From contig NZ_AP025592.1 of NCBI RefSeq assembly GCF_023169965.1, positions 372,001-436,000 of the forward strand: 64,000 nt of DNA, read 5' to 3'. The stretch is from Anaeromyxobacter paludicola. GTDB lineage: Bacteria; Myxococcota; Myxococcia; Myxococcales; Anaeromyxobacteraceae. The notes under the pieces are model-generated. The model saw only the letters and a program-made list of their open reading frames with translations, was not told the origin of the DNA and did no database searches. Position 1 is the stretch's first letter, and the number at the start of each line of letters is the position of its first letter. Position numbers and translations under genes: made by a program. Shown piece by piece: positions 58,317-64,000 of this stretch.

Positions 58317-60134
58317 ATGATCGCGCGAGACGAGCTGATGACCGGCATCACGCGGCCGAAGAACCTGGTGTCGCTGTTCGAGGCGCAGGCCGCCCGCAAG
58401 GGCGACGCGGCGGCCTGCCGCTTCAAGCGCGACGGCGAGTGGCGCGACCTCTCCTGGCGCGAGATGGCGCGCCGCGCCCGCGACGTGGCGGACGGCCTGG
58501 CCGCGCTCGGCGTCCGCCCTGGCGACCGGGTGGCGCTCCTCGGCGAGACCCGGGCCGAGTGGATCCTGGCCGACCTCGGCACGATGGGCGCCGGCGCCAT
58601 CGCGGTGCCGATCTACCAGTCGAACCGGCCGCACGAGTGCCAGTACATCCTCGAGAACTCCGGCGCGCGCTTCATCTTCTGCGACGGCGAGGCGCAGGCG
58701 CAGAAGATCCGGGAGATCCGCGACCGGCTGCCGGGCCTGGAGGGCGTGGTCGTCTTCGAGGGGCAGCCGTCCGGCGGCGCGGAGCACCTGCTCGCCGACG
58801 TCGAGCGGGCCGGGGCGGAGTGGCGGCGCGCCAACGCCGGCGCGCACGAGGCCCGGCTGGCGCGGATCGGCCTCGAGGATCCGGCCTGCTTCATCTACAC
58901 CTCCGGCACCACCGGCAACCCCAAGGGCGTCGTCCTCACCCACGGCAACTGGGTCTACGAGGCCGAGGCGGTGGCGCAGATCGGGCTCCTCAACGGCCAG
59001 GACGTGGTGCTGCTGTTCCTGCCGATGGCCCACTCCTTCGCCAAGGTGATCGAGGCGGTCTGGTTCTCGGAGGGGTTCACCGTCGCCTTCACCGAGTCGA
59101 TCGAGCGGCTCATGGACAACGCCCACGAGGCGCGGCCCACGGTGATGCCGGCCGTGCCGCGCATCTTCGAGAAGGCGTTCGACACGGTGGTGGCGAAGGG
59201 GCTCGCCACCCCTGGGATCAAGGGCCGCCTCTTCCGGCTCGCCCTCGAGAGCTACGAGAAGTACGCCGCCGCGCGGGAGCGCGGCCAGGAGGAGAGCTCC
59301 CTCGGCCTCACGGTGGCGCGGCGGCTCGTCTTCCCGAAGCTCCGGGCGCAGCTCGCCGAGCGCTTCGGCGGGCGGATGCGGCTCTTCGTGTCGGGCGGCG
59401 CGCCGCTCTCCCCCAAGATCAACCTCTTCTTCGAGCTGTGCGGGCTCACCATCCTCGAGGGCTACGGCCTCACCGAGACCAGCGCGGGCACCTGCGTCAA
59501 CCGCCCCGGCCGGAACCGGATCGGCACCGTCGGCCCGCCCATCCCAGGGACCGAGGTGCGCATCGCCGACGACGGCGAGATCCTGTTCCGCGGCGGCGGC
59601 GTGATGAAGGAGTACTTCCAGAACCCGGCGGCGACCGCCGAGGCGATCCGCGACGGCTGGTTCTACACCGGCGACATCGGCCAGCTCGACCCCGACGGCT
59701 GCCTGCGGATCACCGACCGGAAGAAGGACATCATCGTCACCGCCGGCGGGAAGAACGTCGCGCCGCAGAACCTCGAGAACGACCTCAAGACCGACCCGCT
59801 CATCTCGCAGGTGATGGTCCACGGCGACCGCCGCAAGTTCCTCTCGGCGCTCGTGACGCTCAACGAGGAGAACGTCCGCAGGTGGGCGGCCGAGAACGGC
59901 GTCGGCATCGGTCCGGCAGGGCTCTCGCAGGATCCCCGGGTGCGGGCGCGCATCCAGCAGGCGGTGGACGCGCTCAACGCCAAGCAGGCGAGCTACTCCA
60001 CGGTGAAGAAGTTCGCCATCCTGCCGAAGGACTTCACGCAGGAGTCGGGCGAGCTCACGCCCACCCTCAAGGTGAAGCGGAAGTTCTGCACCGAGAAGTA
60101 CCGGCAGATCCTCGACAGCTTCTACGTCGAGTGA
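58317..60134 (+). CDS. Long-chain acyl-CoA ligase (AMP-forming)
   Basis: A 605-residue ANL-superfamily enzyme that activates fatty acids to acyl-CoA through an acyl-AMP. The P-loop is YTSGTTGNPKGVVLTH near 194. GYGLTETSAGTCVN, the hinge segment DGWFYTGDIGQLDPDG, ITDRKKDIIVTAGGKNVAP and a C-terminal LTPTLKVKRKF complete the set. The closest named type is FACS/FadD15. The ATG at 58317 has GAGGGGG upstream; a GTG at 58299 would add six residues. A receiver protein follows 18 nt later. Confidence 0.94.
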   Translation: MIARDELMTGITRPKNLVSLFEAQAARKGDAAACRFKRDGEWRDLSWREMARRARDVADGLAALGVRPGDRVALLGETRAEWILADLGTMGAGAIAVPIYQSNRPHECQYILENSGARFIFCDGEAQAQKIREIRDRLPGLEGVVVFEGQPSGGAEHLLADVERAGAEWRRANAGAHEARLARIGLEDPACFIYTSGTTGNPKGVVLTHGNWVYEAEAVAQIGLLNGQDVVLLFLPMAHSFAKVIEAVWFSEGFTVAFTESIERLMDNAHEARPTVMPAVPRIFEKAFDTVVAKGLATPGIKGRLFRLALESYEKYAAARERGQEESSLGLTVARRLVFPKLRAQLAERFGGRMRLFVSGGAPLSPKINLFFELCGLTILEGYGLTETSAGTCVNRPGRNRIGTVGPPIPGTEVRIADDGEILFRGGGVMKEYFQNPAATAEAIRDGWFYTGDIGQLDPDGCLRITDRKKDIIVTAGGKNVAPQNLENDLKTDPLISQVMVHGDRRKFLSALVTLNEENVRRWAAENGVGIGPAGLSQDPRVRARIQQAVDALNAKQASYSTVKKFAILPKDFTQESGELTPTLKVKRKFCTEKYRQILDSFYVE

Positions 60135-60152
60135 CCCCGGCCCGAGGTCGCG

Positions 60153-60539
60153 ATGGGAGACGCCCTCCACCTGCGCGTGCTGCTCGTCGAGGACGACGAG
60201 GACAACCGCGAGCTCATGGCCGAGGTGCTCGAGTCGGCCGGCTGCGCGGTGACCACCGCCGCCACCGGCGCGGCCGGGCTCGAGGCGCTGCGCGCCGGGC
60301 CGGTGGACGTGGTGGTCACCGACATCGGGATGCCGGGGATGGGCGGGCTCGAGCTCGCGCGGGCCGCCAAGCAGATCGCGCCGGAGACGCCGGTGGTGGT
60401 GGTCACCGGCTGGGCGGAGCGCGAGGACATCGCCCGGGCGCGGGGCAAGGAGGTCGATCTGGTGCTGGTGAAGCCGGTCGATCCCGACGGGCTCCTCGGC
60501 GCCGTCCGCGAGGCGGCGCACCTCCCGCCCGAGCCCTGA
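60153..60539 (+). CDS. Stand-alone receiver (CheY-like) response regulator
   Basis: A 128-residue single receiver domain: acidic pocket LVEDDED near 11-17, phospho-acceptor D57 in VVVTDIGMPGMGG, Thr in VVVTGW and Lys in VLVKPVD. No output domain is fused, so it probably acts by docking or as part of a phosphorelay. No kinase is adjacent. Its TGA stop codon (60537-60539) is also the left copy of the target duplication of the MITE-like element that follows. Confidence 0.92.
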   Translation: MGDALHLRVLLVEDDEDNRELMAEVLESAGCAVTTAATGAAGLEALRAGPVDVVVTDIGMPGMGGLELARAAKQIAPETPVVVVTGWAEREDIARARGKEVDLVLVKPVDPDGLLGAVREAAHLPPEP

Positions 60540-60698
60540 GAGCCTGTGAAGAAATCCCCTCCCGTCGCCGCGGCGAACGATCCGCATCGCATCGCGGCGT
60601 TGCTCCTCTCTCACATACCTTCGGTATGCTCGCTCGTCGCGCCTTGCGCTGCTCGCTATCGCTCGCCTGGCTCGGTCCGAGGATTCCCTCACAGGCTC
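60540..60698. mobile_element. 159-bp MITE-like element
   Basis: The ends are inverted repeats: AGAGCCTGTGAAGAAATCC at 60539-60557 and its complement with two mismatches at 60681-60699. The element is flanked by TGA on both sides (60537-60539 and 60699-60701), a 3-bp target duplication of the TNA type. The interior has no gene and contains a perfect CATACC-TTC-GGTATG hairpin near 60625. No transposase is present, so it would need one in trans; the ends and TNA duplication resemble some IS5-group elements. Confidence 0.7.
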
Positions 60699-60718
60699 TG
60701 ACCCGGCGCCTGCTCGCC

Positions 60719-60747
60719 TTGACAGCCCACCGGGCCGACCCTACGTT
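60719..60747 (+). promoter_or_regulatory. Promoter of the SCP2 gene
   Basis: TTGACA (60719-60724), a 17-nt spacer and TACGTT (60742-60747), 20 bp downstream of the MITE-like element. A leader of about 20 nt with GGAGGG follows. Confidence 0.65.
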
Positions 60748-60773
60748 GATTCCACAATCAGCGGAGGGTCGAG

Positions 60774-61103
60774 ATGCCAGACAGCGTGCGGGACGTCTTC
60801 GAGCGGCACATGCCCGAGCGGCTCAAGAACAAGCCGGACGTGGTCGCCAAGATCAACGCCGTCTACCAGTTCAACATCTCCGGCCCGAGCGGCGGGGCGT
60901 GGGCGGTGGACTGCACCGCCCCCGGGGGCGCCATCTCGGCGGGGCAGGCGCCCGCCGCGAAGTGCACGGTGAACTGCTCCGACCAGGACTTCCTCAACAT
61001 CGTGAACGGGAAGCTCAACCCCCAGATGGCCTTCATGTCCGGGAAGCTCAAGATCCAGGGCGACATGGGGCTCGCGATGAAGCTGCAGCAGATATTGACG
61101 TAG
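60774..61103 (+). CDS. SCP2 sterol-carrier domain protein
   Basis: A 109-residue stand-alone SCP2 domain: VVAKINAVYQFNISGPSGGA, AVDCTAPGGAISAG, KCTVNCSDQDFLNIVNGKLN and PQMAFMSGKLKIQGDMGLAMKL. The fold has a hydrophobic tunnel for lipids such as fatty acyl chains. Neighbours are an acyl-CoA ligase upstream and a CaiB-type CoA transferase downstream, so a role in handling acyl lipids is reasonable. GGAGGG precedes the ATG. The CoA-transferase gene starts 19 nt after the stop. Confidence 0.9.
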   Translation: MPDSVRDVFERHMPERLKNKPDVVAKINAVYQFNISGPSGGAWAVDCTAPGGAISAGQAPAAKCTVNCSDQDFLNIVNGKLNPQMAFMSGKLKIQGDMGLAMKLQQILT

Positions 61104-61122
61104 CGCAGAGGGGCCGCTCGCC

Positions 61123-62409
61123 GTGCCCCGCGACGCACCCCCTCCCCATCCCTCCCTGGCTCCGCGGGAAGAGGGAAGAGAAGCCCACCCTCCCCGCCGG
61201 GCGGGGAGGGCCGGGGAGGGGCCGTCAGGAGCACCGGGGCTCCCCCTCGCCGGCGTCCGCGTCCTCGACCTGACCCGGCTCCTCCCGGGCCCGTTCGCCA
61301 CGCTCGTGCTCGCCGACCTCGGCGCCGACGTGGTGAAGCTCGAGGACCCGGACGGCGGCGACTACCTGCGCGCGCTCCCTCCGCTCGCCGGCGCGGAGTC
61401 CGGCTATTTCCACGCCCTCAACCGGAACAAGCGGTCCCTCGCGCTCGATCTCGGGGCGCCCGGCGGCGCGGCCGCCTTCCTCAAGCTCGCGCGCACCTTC
61501 GACGTGGTCGTGGAGTCCTTCCGCCCCGGGGTGCTCGACCGGCTCGGCTGCGGCTGGGAGGCGCTCCGGGCCGCCTCGCCCGCCGCCATCCTCTGCTCGA
61601 TCACCGGCTACGGGCAGACCGGGCCCTACCGCGACCTCGCCGGCCACGACCTCGACTACTGCGCCCTCGCCGGCGTGCTGGCGCGGAACGGCCCGCCCGA
61701 GGCGCCGCTCCCGCTGGGCGTGCCGGTCGCCGACCTGGCCGGCGGGGCCTGGCCGGCGGTGGCGGGGATCCTGGCGGCGCTCCACCGGCGCCAGGCGAGC
61801 GGGGTGGGCGCGCGGGTGGACGTCTCGATGACCGAGGGCGCGCTCTCGCTCCTCGCGCTCGCGCACGGCGGCGCCGCCGCGGGCGAGCCGCTCGGGCGCG
61901 GGGAGGGCGGGCTCGACGGGCGGCGCGCCTGCTACGGCGTGTACCGCGCCGCCGACGGCCGGTTCGTGGCGCTCGCCGCGCTCGAGCCGCGCTTCTTCCG
62001 CCGCTTCTGCGAGGCGGTGGGGAGGCCCGAGCTCGCGGCGCGCCAGCTCGACGGCGACGGGCCGCGGGCCGAGCTCGAGGCGGTCTTCGCGGCGCGCACC
62101 CGCGACGAGTGGGCCGCCTTCGGGAGGGAGCACGACGTCTGCCTCGCGCCGGTGCTCGAGCCGGCCGAGTCGCGCGAGGATCCGCAGCTGCGCGCCCGCG
62201 GCGCCTTCCTCGAGGTGCCCACGCCGCGGGAGGGCAGGGCGATGCCCGGCGTCGCCACCCCGGTCCGGCTCGACGGGGCGACCGCCCCGCTCAGGCCGGC
62301 GCCGCGGCTGGGCGAGCACGGCGACGAGGTGCTCCGGGAGGCCGGCTTCGACCCGGAGGAGGTGGCCTCCCTGCGCGCCGCGGGAGCGCTCGCCCCGTCC
62401 AGCGCTTGA
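61123..62409 (+). CDS. CaiB/BaiF-family CoA transferase (possible alpha-methylacyl-CoA racemase)
   Basis: A 428-residue family III CoA transferase. The core starts GVRVLDLTRLLPGPFATLVL with DLGADVVKLEDP and NRNKRSLALDL; ITGYGQTGPYRDLAGHDLDY and VDVSMTEGALSLL follow. The sequence around RLLPGPF and the HDLDY segment resemble alpha-methylacyl-CoA racemase. The only usable start is GTG at 61123, so the first about 38 residues, Pro/Arg/Gly-rich and encoded by two palindromic repeat units, are part of the protein. Without them there is no in-frame start before the conserved core. Confidence 0.9.
   Translation: MPRDAPPPHPSLAPREEGREAHPPRRAGRAGEGPSGAPGLPLAGVRVLDLTRLLPGPFATLVLADLGADVVKLEDPDGGDYLRALPPLAGAESGYFHALNRNKRSLALDLGAPGGAAAFLKLARTFDVVVESFRPGVLDRLGCGWEALRAASPAAILCSITGYGQTGPYRDLAGHDLDYCALAGVLARNGPPEAPLPLGVPVADLAGGAWPAVAGILAALHRRQASGVGARVDVSMTEGALSLLALAHGGAAAGEPLGRGEGGLDGRRACYGVYRAADGRFVALAALEPRFFRRFCEAVGRPELAARQLDGDGPRAELEAVFAARTRDEWAAFGREHDVCLAPVLEPAESREDPQLRARGAFLEVPTPREGRAMPGVATPVRLDGATAPLRPAPRLGEHGDEVLREAGFDPEEVASLRAAGALAPSSA
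61138..61222. repeat. G/C palindromic repeats in the 5' end of the CoA-transferase gene, two units
   Basis: Units at about 61138-61180 and 61187-61222 (core CCTCCCCGCCGGGCGGGGA) match the pair at 32.15-32.25 kb in order and spacing. They are in frame and encode the N-terminal extension. Confidence 0.8.
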
Positions 62410-62434
62410 CAGGGACGGGCGGCCCCCACAGTAT
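62406..62434 (+). promoter_or_regulatory. Putative leaderless promoter of the small His/Cys protein
   Basis: TTGACA (62406-62411) overlaps the upstream stop codon; after 17 nt comes CAGTAT (62429-62434), then the GTG at 62444 after 9 nt. Confidence 0.5.
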
Positions 62435-62443
62435 CCGCCGGTC

Positions 62444-62701
62444 GTGCGCCACGTCCTCGCCATCGCCCTCGCCGTGCTGGTCGCCCTCTCGGCGGCCGCG
62501 CCGCACGCGCACGCGGGCGCCTTCGGGGACCACGCCTGCGCCGCCTGTCTCGCCGCGAGCGGCGAGACCGCGGAGAGCGCCACGCCCGACGTGGCCCCGC
62601 GCGCGCTGCCGCCGGAGCCGGTTCCGCAGGAGCCCTGGCACGCGCCGCTGACGGGGGCGCCCCTCGGGGCGGTGCCCGGGCAGTCGCCGCCGGTCGCCTG
62701 A
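62444..62701 (+). CDS. Small exported His/Cys protein (DUF2946-like)
   Basis: An 85-residue protein from GTG with a signal peptide (1-24, VLAIALAVLVALSAAAPHAHA). HAHAGAFGDHACAACL contains three His and a CxxC, a likely metal-binding site. The rest is Pro/Ala-rich. Similar short His/Cys proteins (DUF2946) accompany metal-related outer-membrane receptors. The outer-membrane protein gene starts 68 nt downstream. Family call is tentative, but the signal peptide and codon bias favour a real gene. Confidence 0.6.
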   Translation: MRHVLAIALAVLVALSAAAPHAHAGAFGDHACAACLAASGETAESATPDVAPRALPPEPVPQEPWHAPLTGAPLGAVPGQSPPVA

Positions 62702-62769
62702 TCCGACCCGCTCCCTCCCGCATCGGATCCCGCTCTCTCGGCGCGTCGCTCGCGCTGGAGGTGCAGCAC

Positions 62770-64000
62770 ATGAGAAGCCTCACGCTCGCGGCCCTGGCCG
62801 CGGTCGCGCTCGTCGTGGACGGGCGCGCCGTGGCTCAGGACGCCGCGCCCGCCGGCGCGCAGCCGGCGGAGCCGTCGCAGCAAGCACCGCAGTCCCCGCA
62901 GTCCCCGGAAGAGAGGCAGCGCCTCGAGGAGCAGATCGCGAAGGAGCTGGGCGCGAGCCCCGGGGCGACGCCCACCCCGCCGGCCCCGCCCGACCTCTCC
63001 GCGCCGCCGCCGTCCCCGTCCACCGCGCAGGGGCAGCAGGGCGGGAACCCCTTCGCGCGGCTCCTGCTCCTCCCCGACATCTCCGCCATCGGCGACTTCG
63101 CGGCGGCCTACGACAGCCGCGACGCCGCGGTGGAGTCGCCCCGCAGCGGCCCGGTGTCGCAGCCGCACCAGCTCCGGCCGCTCTTCCAGGAGCTCGAGCT
63201 CGGGATCCAGTCGGTGGTGGACCCGTACGCCCGCGCCGACGCCTTCATATCCTTCACGCCCGACGGCGTGAGCGTGGAGGAGGCCTACCTCACGACGTTG
63301 CAGCTCCCGGCCGGCCTGCAGGCCCGGGCCGGCAAGCTCTTCTCGCCGTTCGGGCGGCTCAACCAGCAGCACCCGCACGTCTGGGACTTCGTGGACGCGC
63401 CGCTCGCGCTCGACCGGCTCGTCTCGGCCGACCAGCTCAAGGGGCCCGGGCTCGACGTGGCCTGGCTCGCCCCGGTGCCCTGGTTCCTCGAGGCGCACCT
63501 CTACGGCCAGACCACCACGCCCGCCTTCGAGGACAAGGAGCGGCGCACCGTCGGCGGGCGGGTCCTCCAGTACTTCGACCTGACCGACGCCGTGGTGGCG
63601 GGGCTCGGGCTCTCGGCGGCGCGGCTCGAGGAGCCGGCGAGCGGCGCCTGGCGCGATCTCGGCGGCGTGGACGTGCACGTGAAGATCCGGCCGCCGCAGG
63701 GCCGCTCGTACCTGGCGCTGCAGGGCGAGCTCTTCTGGCGCCGGCTCACCGATCCCGTGGCGCCGGCGCAGGCCGACGTCGGCGGGTACGCCCAGGCGGT
63801 CTGGCGGGACGGTCCCTACTTCGCGTACGGCGCTCGCTACGACTTCGCCCCCGCGTTCCAGGACAGCCGCGGCGGCATCGTCCAGGTGGACGGGACCGAG
63901 CACCGCGCCTCCGCCGTCGCCGCCTGGCTCCCGAGCGAGTTCCAGCGCCTCCGGCTGCAGGCGGGCTGGGACTTCCTGCCCGGCGGGCGGGAGGGGCTGG
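62770..64000 (+). CDS. Outer-membrane beta-barrel protein, zinc-regulated receptor/porin-like (3' end outside the window)
   Basis: The frame is open to the window edge, giving at least 410 residues. A signal peptide (1-22, ending AVAQ) precedes a Pro/Gln/Ala-rich segment with a short helix (EERQRLEEQIAKELG), then beta-strand-rich sequence. VEEAYLTTLQLPAGLQARAG, KLFSPFGRLNQQHPHVWDFV and DAPLALDRLV strongly recall the family annotated as zinc-regulated TonB-dependent outer membrane receptor, although a plug domain is not evident. With the His/Cys protein upstream, a role in metal uptake is inferred. Confidence 0.76.
   Translation, partial: MRSLTLAALAAVALVVDGRAVAQDAAPAGAQPAEPSQQAPQSPQSPEERQRLEEQIAKELGASPGATPTPPAPPDLSAPPPSPSTAQGQQGGNPFARLLLLPDISAIGDFAAAYDSRDAAVESPRSGPVSQPHQLRPLFQELELGIQSVVDPYARADAFISFTPDGVSVEEAYLTTLQLPAGLQARAGKLFSPFGRLNQQHPHVWDFVDAPLALDRLVSADQLKGPGLDVAWLAPVPWFLEAHLYGQTTTPAFEDKERRTVGGRVLQYFDLTDAVVAGLGLSAARLEEPASGAWRDLGGVDVHVKIRPPQGRSYLALQGELFWRRLTDPVAPAQADVGGYAQAVWRDGPYFAYGARYDFAPAFQDSRGGIVQVDGTEHRASAVAAWLPSEFQRLRLQAGWDFLPGGREGL

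Noticed and set aside
60540-60773. Small gene or complete insertion sequence between the receiver and SCP2 genes
   Set aside because: No frame has plausible codon use or a transposase motif; inverted ends with TGA flanks fit a MITE-like element.
61123-61240. A downstream start codon excluding the repeat from the CoA transferase
   Set aside because: There is no in-frame ATG, GTG or TTG between the repeat and the conserved core.

Overview
The window is very GC-rich (roughly three quarters G+C by eye) and densely packed with genes on both strands. It reads as chromosomal DNA of a myxobacterium-like bacterium (Myxococcota), most probably Anaeromyxobacter or a close relative. The pointers are TIGR02266-type PilZ domains, a PilZ-Hsp70 fusion like Myxococcus xanthus PixB, a receiver/coiled-coil protein of the FrzS/AglZ type, long Pro/Ala/Glu-rich response regulators, and strong G/C third-position bias. 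The species call is inference. I found no rRNA, tRNA, CRISPR array, prophage or complete insertion sequence.

Layout. 1-5.9 kb: end of a NamZ-like muramidase, nadD, a DUF2520 protein, a ClpA-type unfoldase and a TPR-zincin. 6-9.8 kb: groEL, a divergent SDR/TetR pair with two matching operators, and a degraded HNH remnant. 10-14.3 kb: signalling block with a diguanylate cyclase response regulator, a double CheW-like protein and a repeat-rich response regulator. 14.3-23.5 kb: valS (with a histone H1-like tail), nadC, birA, coaX, two unknown genes and murJ. 23.6-27.2 kb: small membrane proteins, a STAS protein, the FrzS/AglZ-like pseudo-receiver and an ECF sigma/anti-sigma pair. 27.3-33.2 kb: radical SAM protein, RlmI-like methyltransferase, CPBP protease, coaBC and a PLC-like protein. 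33.3-36.4 kb: uracil-DNA glycosylase, NfeD and slipin. 36.4-40.8 kb: isoaspartyl peptidase diverging from a thiolase/3-oxoacid CoA-transferase operon that ends in a SAM hydroxide adenosyltransferase. 40.8-50 kb: PilZ protein, RNA methyltransferase, M48 protease, double ABC ATPase, CoxE-like VWA protein, miaB, gamma carbonic anhydrase, cNMP-binding protein and DedA. 50.2-55.8 kb: PilZ-Hsp70 diverging from guaB-guaA. 55.9-64 kb: VWA lipoprotein, TPR protein, acyl-CoA ligase, receiver protein, a MITE-like element, SCP2 protein, CaiB-type CoA transferase, and a small His/Cys protein followed by an outer-membrane protein cut by the window edge.

How the genes fit together. Most of the window is housekeeping: NAD and CoA synthesis, biotinylation, GMP synthesis, peptidoglycan precursor export, tRNA and rRNA modification, and protein quality control. 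Fatty-acid and ketone-body metabolism is represented by the ligase, thiolase, CoA transferases and SCP2. Scattered through it is a signalling layer able to make c-di-GMP (GGDEY cyclase with an I-site), sense it (PilZ and PilZ-Hsp70) and possibly act on cell polarity (FrzS/AglZ-like protein).

Three patterns cut across the annotation. (1) Many genes have a -10-like hexamer only 5-10 nt before the start codon, often with a good -35, which predicts widespread leaderless mRNAs. (2) A G/C-rich palindromic repeat lies in several intergenic gaps and is also translated inside three genes. (3) A 159-bp element with inverted ends and a TGA target duplication looks like a MITE.
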